DNA of 64,000 nucleotides from Paraburkholderia edwinii (GCF_019428685.1 NZ_CP080095.1:1612001-1676000), one strand, 5' to 3'. Numbered from the stretch's first letter, positions 18,324 to 27,879 are shown. The notes: a model not told the origin generated them from the letters alone. Numbers and translations: made by a program.

Positions 18324-18569
18324 CTAGTCGGCGCACGACGGATCGGGCCGCCTCCTGGCCATTCGTGCGCCCCACGCGAGGCGCAGCGCACGCCACCGAT
18401 CGGCTTCGCGCTCGAGCATGTCCGCATTGGTGCCGTCGATGAACTGCTGTACATCATCGACCGAACGCAGTCGCTGGATGAGCCGGTGCCACGTCACTTG
18501 AGCGTTCAGCGAGGCGATATGTCTATCCGCCTCGCACGCGCGCCTCGCTGCCTCTTCGTCCGGATCCAT
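18324..18569 (-). CDS. Small hypothetical protein
   Basis: 81 residues, strongly charged (MDPDEEAARRACEADRHIASLNAQVTWHRLIQRLRSVDD). Predicted all-helical, no signal or membrane segment. GGAGAAAG precedes the ATG by about 6 bp on the minus strand, a good ribosome site. Lies 158 bp downstream of the sensor kinase on the same strand. Confidence 0.45.
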   Translation of the reverse strand: MDPDEEAARRACEADRHIASLNAQVTWHRLIQRLRSVDDVQQFIDGTNADMLEREADRWRALRLAWGARMARRRPDPSCAD

Positions 18570-18727
18570 GAAGCTTTCTCCTCGCCACGGTTACATGGTC
18601 CAGGTAATGTAGCGCATTCCCGGTTTTCACTGGTTGCGCAGGTGTAAACACAGGCGCAGTCGATAGCCCGCGGACAAACGCCTTGCGGACCATTCGCATT
18701 CTTTTGAATACCGTCGGTATAGACCGG

Positions 18728-19846
18728 TCATTCCGGCCCGTTCAGGCCACGAGAGGCCCAGACCCGCGGTAGTCGCACCGTAAAGCTGGTGGCGGTGGCA
18801 TCCGAGGCGACGGAAATGTTTCCGCCATGCGACAGGACGATCTGGCGCGCGATGAACAGGCCCAGCCCCAGCCCTGCGCCGGCGCGGCGCGGCCCGGTCT
18901 GCCTGCTGCGGCGTGTCAGCGGATCGAACAGCCGGTCCAGTTCGCTGTCCGGAATCGGTTCTCCCTCGTTGCTGACGACGATGTACACATCGTCACCGTC
19001 TGCGCGGGTGGACAATCCGATCGCCGCGCCACGTCGCCCGTGTTCGATGGCATTTTCGAGCAGGTTCGTGATCAGCTGGGCAAGACGTGCGGCGTCCCAC
19101 TCGCCTGCCAGATCGCCGTCAGAGGTCCAGCGGATTTCCTCGTCCATGTGAAGCGCAGACAGCTCCGCGAGCGCCTGCTGGCAGATGTTGCCGAGATTGA
19201 CCGGTTCCGGATTCACCGGAAGTGCTCCGCCGATGCGGGTACGGGTGAAATCGAGCAGATCATCGAGCATCCGCTGGATGCGCGAGCAGCTGCGCTGCAC
19301 CATCGCAATGGAGCGCAATGAGGAGGCTGGTTGCTCTTCGAGCCGCATCAGGTATTCGGCCGACATCGAGATGGCGCCGAGTGGCGTTCTCAGGTCATGC
19401 GCCAGTATCCCGATGAACTGGTCTCGCGTGCGGACCATGCCCGACCAGTAGCGTGCGACTGCCTCTGTCAGTGCCTCGTCGACCGCGTGGTTGAAGCGCA
19501 CGAGTTCACGCAGCGCCGCCGGGTCCATCTGCGCATCAGCGGGCAGCCAGCGTTGTACGACACTGGCACGCAGCACCCGGTAATCCTCCGTCAGATCGTT
19601 CAGCGAATAGCCGTTCGCCGACGACGTCACCGGTTCCACCTGGAAACCGGACTCGCTAGCCGCTGCCACGTCGTGTCCAGCCTGTGGACGACGCATGCGC
19701 TCGACGATGTAGAGCAGGGTGCGGCGCGTGGTTTGCTGAATTTGTGACTGGGCATTGCCGCCGACGGCTCCAGTCGCGCGCGCAGCCGAGAGCCGGTCCT
19801 CGATCAGGGCCTCGAGATTTTCGCTAATGAACTCGCAGAGATCCAC
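18728..19846 (-). CDS. Soluble sensor histidine kinase
   Basis: 372 residues. Residues 1-140 form an all-helical N-terminal domain reminiscent of RsbRD-type sensor regions; then HisKA with GILAHDLRTPLGAI (H150), and HATPase with N-box LLENAIEHG and G box GAGLGLGLFIARQI. No membrane segment. It is divergent from a response-regulator gene whose start lies 91 bp away, so the two likely form a two-component pair expressed from a shared intergenic region. Confidence 0.85.
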   Translation of the reverse strand: MDLCEFISENLEALIEDRLSAARATGAVGGNAQSQIQQTTRRTLLYIVERMRRPQAGHDVAAASESGFQVEPVTSSANGYSLNDLTEDYRVLRASVVQRWLPADAQMDPAALRELVRFNHAVDEALTEAVARYWSGMVRTRDQFIGILAHDLRTPLGAISMSAEYLMRLEEQPASSLRSIAMVQRSCSRIQRMLDDLLDFTRTRIGGALPVNPEPVNLGNICQQALAELSALHMDEEIRWTSDGDLAGEWDAARLAQLITNLLENAIEHGRRGAAIGLSTRADGDDVYIVVSNEGEPIPDSELDRLFDPLTRRSRQTGPRRAGAGLGLGLFIARQIVLSHGGNISVASDATATSFTVRLPRVWASRGLNGPE

Positions 19847-19937
19847 AGACCCTCCAGAGGGGGCGACTGACTGGCAGACGCGGAACTGTAGGGCGGCAAT
19901 TGCACGAGAAACACGCCTACAGTCAGGGAGAGAACAG

Positions 19938-20417
19938 ATGTCAACAGCGATGTGCCTGCGTCTTTCGCAGCGGCGCGCAACAATTTCAGATGGAGCAGCC
20001 AGGATAATGGTTATTGACGATGATACGCGCAGCGGCCCGGCGCTCGAGGCGCTGCTCAGCGCAAACGGCTGGGACGCGCGTCATGTCAACGGCGCCCAAC
20101 AGGCGCTCGCACAGCTTCGATCCTGGACGCCGCATCTGTTCATCGTTGATGTGACCATGCCGGAAAAAGATGGTTTCGCGGTCGCGCAGCTTCTACGCTC
20201 CATGCACGCGTCCAGGAACGCACCGCTGATCGCCTACACATCGCTTTCGACCGACGACCTGCGCGAAAGAGCGTCGCTTGAGGACTTCGATGGCTATTGC
20301 CAGAAAGGGTCGCCGCCCGATGGGTTACTTGAACTGATCGCGGGGTTTTTCCTGGAGTCGGGAGAAGCCGGGAACGGCGTCGCTGGAAACCAGGCTGCTC
20401 CGGCAGGCGAGAAATGA
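19938..20417 (+). CDS. Single-domain response regulator
   Basis: 159 residues from the ATG at 19938 (AGGGAGAGA 6-14 bp upstream). A receiver domain spans about residues 22-140: acidic pocket DDD (27-29), phospho-acceptor D71 in LFIVDVTMPEKDG, conserved Thr/Ser in AYTSLS, and Lys in YCQKGSPP. There is no DNA-binding or enzymatic output domain; it probably acts by protein contact or as a phosphate relay for the divergent kinase. A damaged paralogue is at 23484. Confidence 0.82.
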   Translation: MSTAMCLRLSQRRATISDGAARIMVIDDDTRSGPALEALLSANGWDARHVNGAQQALAQLRSWTPHLFIVDVTMPEKDGFAVAQLLRSMHASRNAPLIAYTSLSTDDLRERASLEDFDGYCQKGSPPDGLLELIAGFFLESGEAGNGVAGNQAAPAGEK

Positions 20418-20534
20418 ATGCCGCAAAACGTAGCGCCGTGCCTTGTCGTGCACCGGCCACCCGTGTATTGACGGCTGCCCCTGTCGGCACGCGGCGTTCG
20501 CGTTGCAGCGCGACGCCTGATGCGTTTGGCCCTC

Positions 20535-20873
20535 TCAGCCGCGTCCCGGGGTCCGTCGGGTAATTGACGGGCCGGGCTCGATGCCTTTCATACGGAAGCC
20601 GTCTGATCCGGTCAGTTGCGCCCAGTGTCCCTCGTCCGTTTCGAATCTGACGGCTTCGAGATTTCCGCGACGCTCGTACGCCACATAGGTGACGACGAAC
20701 ATTGCGCGCATGACGGCAGCTTCACGCTCGAAGTCTTCGCCAGTTAACCCGTCAGCATCCAGATCGTTGGCGATCGCCTCTTCGGTAAGAGGCTCGGTCA
20801 CTTCCTCGATGAAAATTTTTTCACCGGCGCGGTTTTCCCAAACTGAATAAAGCGGCGGGCGATCAGTAGCCAT
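20535..20873 (-). CDS. Hypothetical protein
   Basis: 112 residues (MATDRPPLYSVWENRAGEKIFIEEVTEPLTEEAIAND). Acidic N-terminal half, then VVTYVAYERRGNLEAVRFETDEGHWAQLTG, probably a small alpha/beta fold. No family named with confidence. Stands alone between signalling genes. Confidence 0.5.
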   Translation of the reverse strand: MATDRPPLYSVWENRAGEKIFIEEVTEPLTEEAIANDLDADGLTGEDFEREAAVMRAMFVVTYVAYERRGNLEAVRFETDEGHWAQLTGSDGFRMKGIEPGPSITRRTPGRG

Positions 20874-21040
20874 GTCTCAATCCCTTTTACCGAATTCAGT
20901 GTCCCCGTGCATGCCACGGCGTGCGGCGGTGGCGCTGCGACTTCCCATGCTCTGTGGCGGCGAAAGAAAATTATAGAGCGGGTGCCGAAGGCGGGAGTGC
21001 GCGATGAAAGCATTATTACATTAGTAAAGGAGGCCACCTC

Positions 21041-21235
21041 ATGCTGAGTGCATCGCAGACGTCGCAGAGCATGACAGCGGTCTCGGCCTGGGCCCGAAAA
21101 CGGTCATTTGCTCGCAACAAGTCAATGACCGCTCATGGCCGCCTGCTGCCCGATGCGGTCTGCATGCGCCGCAATGAGGCTCACGTTCAGGAGCGTAGTG
21201 ACGATTTTATTTCGCTTGCGTCAGGCCCATGCTGA
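21041..21235 (+). CDS. Possible small protein
   Basis: 64 residues. Its main support is an almost ideal ribosome site, AAAGGAGG, 7 bp before the ATG. The product is Ser/Ala/Arg-rich without recognisable motif, and its end overlaps a minus-strand ORF, so one of the two may be spurious. Confidence 0.3.
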   Translation: MLSASQTSQSMTAVSAWARKRSFARNKSMTAHGRLLPDAVCMRRNEAHVQERSDDFISLASGPC

Positions 21236-21518
21236 GTCTGGAATGTGACGCTACCGACGGGACACGAGTCTCGAGTTGACAGTAATGGGATGGTCCCTCC
21301 GCCCTCGCCGAGTGCGTTACGCTTGCGGCGTCAATTCCGGATTGGAGACTGTCATGCAAGACGTCATGACCGTCACGCTGTAGCGCCCGGGCAAACCGCT
21401 CCTGCCACTCGATTCTCTCGTCAGCGAGCCGGAGATGTCGTTCTGCCATCGACTGCGATCCGATTTCCTTCTCGAGGTCCACGGCATCTCCGTGCTGCGA
21501 AGCAGCCTTCGGCGACAT
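21207..21518 (-). CDS. Small hypothetical protein downstream of CheB
   Basis: 103 residues. Residues about 24-50 (MAERHLRLADERIEWQERFARALQRDGHD) match the layout of a family of short coiled-coil proteins with an AERH...RI..Q...IA.L.RDGHD core found beside signalling genes in Burkholderiales. The expected C-terminal continuation is not evident, so the gene may be decayed. It starts 9 bp after the CheB stop. Confidence 0.45.
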   Translation of the reverse strand: MSPKAASQHGDAVDLEKEIGSQSMAERHLRLADERIEWQERFARALQRDGHDVLHDSLQSGIDAASVTHSARAEGPSHYCQLETRVPSVASHSRLSMGLTQAK

Positions 21519-21527
21519 CGATCGGCT

Positions 21528-22526
21528 TCACGCGGAACTCGACGCGAGCCCCTTTAGTACCTGTGCGATTCTGACGCCCTCGTCGATGCGCGCCTGCTCT
21601 ATGGCAGCCTGCTGCTGCCCGTCGCCTGTTTGTGTGGCCCAGTCCCTCCGTTCGCGCGCCAGTATCACGCGTTCGTTCACGGCGCGTACTGCCGCCCAGA
21701 TGGCGTTCTCGGCAGCTCTGTCCCCGCCATCCTCGAGCGACAAGGCACTGAACGCATGTCCGGTGTGACACCGGAAGCGCAATGGGGCACCGGATCGCAT
21801 GCGCCACATCGCGCCGCCGCACTCCGGGCAGGTGAGCGGCGAGCGCTGCCCGATCCTGTCGAGGTCTTCCGGCTGCACAAGCCCCTGTTGCGACAGGCGC
21901 GCTTCAAGGTCGAAATCATCTGCAACCATGGTTTCGCTCTCCACCAATTTTTCACGCGATGCCCCGTTCACGGCCGCAACGATATCCTGCACCAGGCTTT
22001 GCGAGTTCGTGATGTGGTTGGCGCCGGCGGAGCCGAGCGCCGCCCGGGGCATCGACGGCGCTTCGCTGTCGGCCGGATCCTGGATGATGCAATAGCCGCC
22101 GTGCGCCCGTACGACCGCCAGGCCTGCAGCGCCGTCATCCAGATCACCGCTCAGCACGGCGGCCACGACGCGCGCTCCGTAGGCGAGCGCCGCGGACCGG
22201 AAGAGCGGGTCGATAGCAGGGCGTGCAAAGTTTTCGGGTGCGCCCTCATCGAGCCGCACCCGCTGATCAACAAGCCGCATGTGATGTCCCGGCGGCGCGA
22301 CATAAATCCTTCCGCTGGAAACGGGCTCGCCATCGACCGGATGGCATGCAGGGAGTTTGCCCCATTTTGACAGCAGCTCCGGCAGCACGCTGTCGTGCCT
22401 GCCAACGTGCAGAACGATGAAGGCCGCGGCCGGCAAACCGGCCGGCAACGCTTCGGCAAGATTGCGCAGCACACTGAACGCGCCACGCGAGCCGCCGATC
22501 ACAACAATGTCGCGCTTATCGTTCAC
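21528..22526 (-). CDS. CheB-type protein-glutamate methylesterase, stand-alone
   Basis: 332 residues from a GTG at 22526 with GGAGGAT immediately upstream. The catalytic triad of CheB methylesterases is visible: S13 in GGSRGAF, H40 in IVLHVGRH, and Asp in VLSGDLDDGAAGL. There is no receiver domain. The C-terminus adds a zinc-ribbon-like CPECGGAMW...FRCHTGHAF and a helical tail, typical of the stand-alone chemosensory-like subfamily. No CheR, MCP or CheA is near, so a role in classical chemotaxis is unlikely; it may belong to the cytoplasmic signalling genes around it. Confidence 0.82.
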   Translation of the reverse strand: MNDKRDIVVIGGSRGAFSVLRNLAEALPAGLPAAAFIVLHVGRHDSVLPELLSKWGKLPACHPVDGEPVSSGRIYVAPPGHHMRLVDQRVRLDEGAPENFARPAIDPLFRSAALAYGARVVAAVLSGDLDDGAAGLAVVRAHGGYCIIQDPADSEAPSMPRAALGSAGANHITNSQSLVQDIVAAVNGASREKLVESETMVADDFDLEARLSQQGLVQPEDLDRIGQRSPLTCPECGGAMWRMRSGAPLRFRCHTGHAFSALSLEDGGDRAAENAIWAAVRAVNERVILARERRDWATQTGDGQQQAAIEQARIDEGVRIAQVLKGLASSSA

Positions 22527-22626
22527 ACATCCTCCGTTGGGAAGCAGGGCCAGCGACGAGCCCCGGCACGCAGGTGAAGGCACAAACCTTGCTGGGGCTG
22601 ACTATACGCCTGAAAAGGAAGCAACG

Positions 22627-23058
22627 ATGAAGCGCCGTACGCCCTGGTTCGCCCGTTTTTCAAACAGGCTCTCGCAAGTCGCGGGCCGTGCGTCGACCTT
22701 TGCGATCGCGGCCTTCCTGGTGGTGGTATGGGGGGTTTCCGGGCCGCTCTTTCACTTCAGCGACACCTGGCAACTCGTAATCAACACGTCCACGACGATC
22801 GTTACGTTCCTGATGGTGTTCCTGATCCAGAATACGCAGAACCGGGACACCGCGGCGATGCAGATCAAGCTCGACGAACTCATACGGGCGATCGACGGGA
22901 CACATCGCGCGCTGCTCGATCTCGAGGAACTCGACGAAAAGCACCTGGAAAAATTCCGTGCGGAGTACGAGCGACTGGCGCGGGAAGCCCGGGATGCGGC
23001 TTCCCCGGATTTCGATGACGTGCACCTTCCGGCCACGGAGAACGAGGGGGCGCACTGA
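22627..23058 (+). CDS. Low-affinity iron permease family membrane protein
   Basis: 143 residues from MKRRTPWFARFSNRLSQVAGRASTFAIAAFLVVVWGVSGPLF. Two membrane segments (about 20-42 and 52-72) surround FSDTWQLVINTSTTIVTFLMVFLIQNTQNRDTAAMQIKLDELI, the hallmark of this Pfam family. The C-terminal half is acidic and helical. Despite the name, transport by the bacterial members is not demonstrated. Divergent from cheB by 100 bp. Confidence 0.82.
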   Translation: MKRRTPWFARFSNRLSQVAGRASTFAIAAFLVVVWGVSGPLFHFSDTWQLVINTSTTIVTFLMVFLIQNTQNRDTAAMQIKLDELIRAIDGTHRALLDLEELDEKHLEKFRAEYERLAREARDAASPDFDDVHLPATENEGAH

Positions 23059-23128
23059 GGCTGACTGATGCTGGAAAGTCGGGCCTTCCCGTGACGGGGC
23101 GCCGTGAAGGACGAGGGAGAAGCAGACC

Positions 23129-23398
23129 GTGGTCCGAAGGAAGACCTTGACCCGTCCCAACGGAAAACTGAAACCGGATACGCCCGAGGACTATTCCGTA
23201 TATGTGACCACCACGCGCGCATCCATTGGCGGATATGTCGCAAGACTCCTCGTTGTTCGCAAGACCGACTGCAAGAAGATCTTTCCGTTCGATGGGGCAC
23301 CGGAAATCGGACCGCTTCCCACTGTGGAGGAAGCGCGGCAGAGCGCGTTCGCGCTTGGCGGCACAATAGTCGAAGCAGACCTGAAGAATCCGGAGTAG
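23129..23398 (+). CDS. DUF6723-like small protein
   Basis: 89 residues from a GTG at 23129. DYSVYVTTTRASIGGYVARLLVVRKTDCKKIFPFDGAPEIGPLPTVEEARQSAF is the conserved core I associate with DUF6723, a family known almost only from Burkholderiales. Small beta-rich soluble protein of unknown role. Lies 70 bp after the iron-permease-family gene on the same strand. Confidence 0.6.
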   Translation: MVRRKTLTRPNGKLKPDTPEDYSVYVTTTRASIGGYVARLLVVRKTDCKKIFPFDGAPEIGPLPTVEEARQSAFALGGTIVEADLKNPE

Positions 23399-23483
23399 CG
23401 TAATGATGTATCACGCGACCAGGGTCGGCCGCAGTTCCCGTTGATTTACAGCTGGACGGCCGGGTGCGACAAGCACGTATCCG

Positions 23484-24061
23484 GTGAATTTTGTGATTTT
23501 GCTTCTGAGAAGCTGCCTGCGCCTGTCGCAACGGCTGGCGCAGCCCGCGGGTGAGACCGGAAGGATAATGATCGTCGACGACGATACGCGCAACGGGCTG
23601 GCAGTCGAAGCATTGTTAACCGCCAACGGATGGCACGCGCGCCACGTGAACGGCGGAATCGGCGCCATCTCCCAGCTGCCGGGCTGCCAGCCTGTGGTCG
23701 GTAGCCGGGATCGGACTGGCTGTCGGCGGGGGATGTACACGGCGTCCGTTGGAGCCACCGTCATTATCCTGGTGATTCTCGTCGGGATAAAGCCAATTGA
23801 ACGCCGGTTCATCGCGGTCAGACAACAGCGCAACGTACAGCTGCTCGTTGAGCGGGATGCGTATCGCTGGAGACATTGCACCTTGTGCTGGGAAGCGGCA
23901 GTGTGCGCGTGAAGCAGTTTGTGGTGCAGCAATCGGACGATGATCCGGAGCTTGACGATGTACAGATCGTATTGTCCCCCATCAGCAATACCGAATTCGC
24001 CACTGTCTGCCAGAAGCTCGAACGCATGTCAGGGGTTCGGGAATGCCGCTACCGCAAGTGA
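23484..24061 (+). pseudogene. Chimeric remnant: receiver-domain N-terminus joined to MgtC C-terminus
   Basis: Residues about 8-65 of the GTG-started frame (CLRLSQR...GRIMIVDDDTRNGLAVEALLTANGWHARHVNG) closely parallel the response regulator at 19938, but the sequence stops before the phospho-Asp. From about 23675 it becomes MgtC/SapB-like: AASLWSVAGIGLAVGG in one frame, then, after a lost G in a G-run near 23730, MYTASVGATVIILVILVGIKPIERRF. A second frame change near 23875 gives the ACT-like tail VRVKQFVVQQSDDDPELDDVQIV ending at 24061. At least two frameshifts plus a deletion join are needed, so it is not functional as either gene. Confidence 0.6.
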
Positions 24062-24073
24062 TGGGGACGACAG

Positions 24074-24367
24074 ATGCGCCGCGAATACGATTACCGTCAG
24101 TTCATCATAGAAGTGGATGTCGAAGCACAGTCCCGGCTACCAGCGGACGAGCGGATGGCCTCGCTGCCCGGCTTTGTGGCAATCGTGCAGGTGCTGTCGA
24201 AAGGCAGCTGCGTACCGCTCATGGCACCGATGAAGCTGGGCGATGTGACCGGAAGTGCCTTCCCGACGCAGGCCGACGCACTCATGAGTGGATGCGCCGC
24301 AGGACAGCGGCTTGTTGACGATCTGCTAGCAGGCGATGGTGCGATATCTGGACAGGAGAAGCGATGA
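24074..24367 (+). CDS. Small hypothetical protein
   Basis: 97 residues (MRREYDYRQFIIEVDVEAQSRLPADERMASLPGFVAIVQVL). GGGACGA precedes the ATG. Looks like a small alpha/beta protein with no membrane segment. No family recognised; encoded 12 bp after the MgtC remnant. Confidence 0.45.
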   Translation: MRREYDYRQFIIEVDVEAQSRLPADERMASLPGFVAIVQVLSKGSCVPLMAPMKLGDVTGSAFPTQADALMSGCAAGQRLVDDLLAGDGAISGQEKR

Positions 24368-24570
24368 AGAAAACGGGTGGTTTCCGTCGTACACGAAGCC
24401 GCTAAGGGTTGGCTGATACGGGAGCCATTGGTTGATTGGCGCATGGTCAAAACTGCGCTTTTGGGACGAAGAAAAGTGGCTGCTCGGTGGCAAGCCGTGC
24501 GATCGGCAGGATTATGCCTGGCGCGGCCTCACCGAACCTGCGACCTGGACGTCCGGCCCAGCGGATAGAA
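24364..24570 (+). pseudogene. Decayed small gene
   Basis: Across two frames, interrupted by a stop, the translation gives KNGWFPSYTKPLRVG and then KLRFWDEEKWLLGGKPCDRQDYAWRGL. This matches the layout (P-R-GWY ... WDG..W..GGRPC..Q...WRGL) of a common short Burkholderiales protein. Only the pattern supports it. Confidence 0.35.
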
Positions 24571-24676
24571 GGTTTTCAAGACAAGGATTCGCACGACTGC
24601 ATACGCGAAGCAGCGTCCCTTGCATTACCGCGTCCGGTCGACGTGAGACTTCCTGATCGAGCCGTGTTTCCGGACC

Positions 24677-25277
24677 CTATGGCAATGCGCCCGTGTCGGC
24701 CGCGTGAGTAACCTCCTGCGCTGACATGCCCTCTGTATGCGAGGCGCAGAATGTCCGAACGCATTCGTCAGACCCCGAATCGCAAGTGTCAACGACCCCA
24801 AGCCAGACGTCGATGAGCGCCGGATCAGCGGGCAGCGCAACCCCGCCAGTCCCCGTGGAACAGCACGAGTTTTTGACCCGGCCGCAGCGTGCGCCGCGCC
24901 TCTGCCAGCACAAGTGCTGGATCGACATCATTGCTCAGCAGCGTGTGAACCACGACGACGTCGAACGTCCCTGATGGATGCCCCAGCCGATGCAGCTGCG
25001 CGGCGGAAAAATTGATAAGTCCGTCAACCCCCTCTTTATACGCCAGTTGACGCGCCATTCTGATCAGTTCGACGCTGTTGTCGATCGCGGTGATCGATCC
25101 TTTGAATCCCGGCCGCATGGCGAGTGCCCGCGCAAAGCCGCCGGTGCCGCACGCGAGGTCCAGGACAGTCTCTGTTCCACTGAGTGCCAGGGCATCGATG
25201 TACTGACTGACGAACCTCCTGTACTTTTCACGCCCTTCGCGAGCGACTGCTCTGTTCAGAATCGCAGCAAATTCCAT
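24677..25277 (-). pseudogene. Frameshifted SAM-dependent methyltransferase
   Basis: From MEFAAILNRAVAREGREKYRRFVSQYIDAL the frame carries VLDLACGTGGFARAL (motif I), ITAIDNSVELI (motif post I) and FDVVVVHTLLSNDVDPALVLAEARRTLRPGQKLVLFHGDW (motifs II-III). Near 24850 it fails, and the adjacent frame continues GVALPADPALIDVWLGVVDTCDSGSD to a stop at 24677. A single-base indel would rejoin them into a class I methyltransferase of about 200 residues. Substrate unknown. Confidence 0.6.
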
Positions 25278-25389
25278 TGTCCCACGTCGTATAGTCCACG
25301 CCGTCACCATCGGGCGCTTTGCAGTGTTTGGTCAATCATGCTTGTCCGGGCGCAGGATTGAAAATCGCTCGGCCCCTGATATTGCTTAG

Positions 25390-26592
25390 TTACGCGCTCA
25401 AGCCCCTGTTCAGGTCTTCGCAGATATCCCGTGCGTCCTCGAGCCCCACGGCGATGCGAAGTAGCGCTTCAGTAACGCCTGCCTGTGCGCGCGCTTCGGG
25501 CGTCATTCGCCCGTGTGTTGTGGTTGCGGGATGGGTAATGGTCGTGCGGGTGTCTCCCACGTTTGCGGTAATCGAGCACAGCTTCGTGGCATCAATAACT
25601 CGCCAGGCGTTTTCACGCTGCTGATCGGGTGTATTGCCAAAGACTTCGAATGCCAGTACAGAACCGCCAGAATGTTGCTGACGGCGTGCAAGCTCGTATT
25701 GCGGGTGCGACTCAAGTCCCGGATAGAAGACGCGTTTAACCGCGGCATTTCCCTCAAGCCATCGCGCAACCTGCAATGCGTTCTGTGAATGACGTTCCGC
25801 TCGCAAGGCCAGCGTTTCCAGTCCTTTCAGGAAGATCCAGGCGTTAAACGCAGACAGCGAGGGGCCCGCCGTACGTACAAACGGGAAGACCTTCTCCATG
25901 ATGAATTCCCGTTTGCCAACAAGTGCGCCGCCGAGGACACGTCCCTGCCCGTCGACCAGCTTCGTGGCGGAATGCATCACGACGTCGGCGCCTAGCTTCA
26001 GCGGTTGCTGGACGGCCGGGCTGCAAAAAGTGTTGTCGACGACGTACAGGGCGCCCGCCGCTTTGGCAATTGCCGCAATGGTTTCGATATCGCAAAGCTC
26101 TGTCAGCGGATTCGATGGAGTTTCGACAAAAAACATCTTTGTCTCCGGACGCACGGCCTGTCTCCAGGCGTCAGGATTGACCGGGTCGACAAACGTTGTA
26201 GCAATCCCGAAACGCGAAAAAATCTGCGTGAACATGCCAACCGTCGACCCGAATATCGCGCGCGAGCTGATGATGTGGTCGCCCGCCTGCATGCTCGCCA
26301 TGACGACGGAAAGTATGGCACTCATGCCGGAAGCAGTCGCGATGCATGCTTCCCCGCCCTCGAGTGCGGCAAGTCGATCCTGGAACATCGAGACCGTCGG
26401 GTTGGTGAAGCGGGAGTAGGTATAGTGGCGCTCAGCATTGCTGAAACGTTCGGCCATTTCTGCCGCACTTGCGAAGCAGAAACTTGACGTGAGGAATAGC
26501 GCCTCCGAATGTTCATTGAACTGCGACCGGCCTGTTCCTGCGCGCACAGCGGTCGTATCAAAACCGTATTCCAGCTTGAGAGTATTGTCCAT
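25390..26592 (-). CDS. metZ: O-succinylhomoserine sulfhydrylase (PLP enzyme)
   Basis: 400 residues from MDNTLKLEYGFDTTAVRAGT, the start that aligns with MetZ proteins; an ATG 21 bp upstream is the alternative. The Cys/Met metabolism PLP fold is complete: YSRFTNPT, TASGMSA, phosphate-binding and ring-stacking regions, VVDNTFC, and the PLP lysine K211 in HSATKLVDGQGRVLGG. It should turn O-succinylhomoserine and sulfide into homocysteine in the cytoplasm, for methionine synthesis. As a plasmid-borne copy of a biosynthetic gene it is probably secondary cargo. No met regulatory element identified. Confidence 0.85.
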   Translation of the reverse strand: MDNTLKLEYGFDTTAVRAGTGRSQFNEHSEALFLTSSFCFASAAEMAERFSNAERHYTYSRFTNPTVSMFQDRLAALEGGEACIATASGMSAILSVVMASMQAGDHIISSRAIFGSTVGMFTQIFSRFGIATTFVDPVNPDAWRQAVRPETKMFFVETPSNPLTELCDIETIAAIAKAAGALYVVDNTFCSPAVQQPLKLGADVVMHSATKLVDGQGRVLGGALVGKREFIMEKVFPFVRTAGPSLSAFNAWIFLKGLETLALRAERHSQNALQVARWLEGNAAVKRVFYPGLESHPQYELARRQQHSGGSVLAFEVFGNTPDQQRENAWRVIDATKLCSITANVGDTRTTITHPATTTHGRMTPEARAQAGVTEALLRIAVGLEDARDICEDLNRGLSA

Positions 26593-27221
26593 GTGTTCAG
26601 GTATTGAGAACATCAGTTGATCTGCAAGACGAAGGATTTTTACGCAAAATTGACACGCCGAACGCGCTTGAACCGCCGGCGTCGCAAACCGCGGTCCCCG
26701 TCAGATGCGGTCGGGTCCACCTGAGCAGACCACGGCTCAATGGCGAACCTTGAACCATATTTGACATTCAAGTCAAACATCATTTGATCAGTTCGAGATC
26801 GAATCATTTGGAGAGCATCGGAAAGTGGGTATTTGAAAGCGAAGTCAGTACCGTTCCCGTTTGACACCGCCTGGCCCCGCTCCCGCAAACGCAGCTGCCC
26901 GCTTTGTCGGCCCCTAGTCAGCACAAGGGAGGCTGGCTGCTGGCTCGCGACATCAATGTCGGATGTGCGATGAGATGGTCGCAGCGCCGCGCAGGCGTCG
27001 CTACCTGGCAAGCGAGCACCTAGCTGTCGGCGACACAGGCTCTGTATGCGGCGCCGGACATAAAAGCTTTTGGCGAGAGTCGGACGCTGGCTGAGGAGGC
27101 GCCGCGGAACCGCAATAAATTACGCGGCCAGGTGCACGCCGCGTGTTTTCCTGAGCGCAGCCGACCCGGTCGACGTGCTTTCAGCATTAAGGAAGGCCCG
27201 CAGGGTGGGCGCCGGTGTGGC
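26593..27221. other. Intergenic stretch upstream of metZ, no supported gene
   Basis: About 630 bp. Short minus-strand ORFs are Arg-rich and unconvincing. A small inverted repeat, TTTGAC-6-GTCAAA, lies at 26760-26777 and could be an operator. Nothing else recognised. Confidence 0.3.
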
Positions 27222-27680
27222 TTATTTCCTGGCATCGTCCGGGTTATACGTGACATACATCTTCGTATAACCCTTTGTGTCGAATGTGCCGGTCCAGCCG
27301 CGTGGCATCGTGACCGCTTCGCCTGCATTGACATGCATGATCGATCCATCCGACGAGGTCAGCGTGACGCCGCCTGAAACAAGATACATGAACTCATTAT
27401 ATGGATAGCCGCCTGGCATGTTGACGACCGCATGGAGCGGCCCTGATTTGTACATCCCTGTCTGAAATGCATTGTCTTTTGACGTGAGCGTGACCACATC
27501 GGTAGTCGCGTTGCCATCCTTTTGGTCATGCACCGCCTCTCTGCGCTGAAAGATCGTTCCGGCGATCTCAGGACGTGTTTCCTTGATTGGCTTGATCACT
27601 TCTGCGCAAGCAACGCTGGACAATGCGCTGAAAGCGACCACGATGGATATTGCGTAACGGTATAAACGTTTATTCTTCAT
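27222..27680 (-). CDS. Exported cupin-domain protein
   Basis: 152 residues. A signal peptide (MKNKRLYRYAISIVVAFSALSSVACA, cleavage near residue 26) precedes a single cupin domain: GPLHAVVNMPGGYPYNEFMYLVSGGVTLTSSDGSIMHVNAGEAVTMPRGWTGTF (about 80-135). The second cupin motif GEAVTMPRGW resembles the ureidoglycine-aminohydrolase-type Cupin_3 group, whose members bind metal or small carboxylates. The substrate is unknown. It lies 200 bp downstream of the SDR gene on the same strand and may be part of that unit. Confidence 0.75.
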   Translation of the reverse strand: MKNKRLYRYAISIVVAFSALSSVACAEVIKPIKETRPEIAGTIFQRREAVHDQKDGNATTDVVTLTSKDNAFQTGMYKSGPLHAVVNMPGGYPYNEFMYLVSGGVTLTSSDGSIMHVNAGEAVTMPRGWTGTFDTKGYTKMYVTYNPDDARK

Positions 27681-27879
27681 GTTTCTCCGATCCTTCCGTT
27701 GAGGGAGACTGGTTAGCTACGCTCGCCGTTGTCCTGTGCAGACACGGAAGCCGTTAAAGTGGCGCATGCCCGCGGGGGTGCAAGTCGGGTTCGGCCGCGC
27801 CATTGGAAGGCTAAAACCGCAAGCATCTGAAGTCTGAGGACATATCTAACGTCGGCGGGACGTGCGCGGCCAGGCTGGA

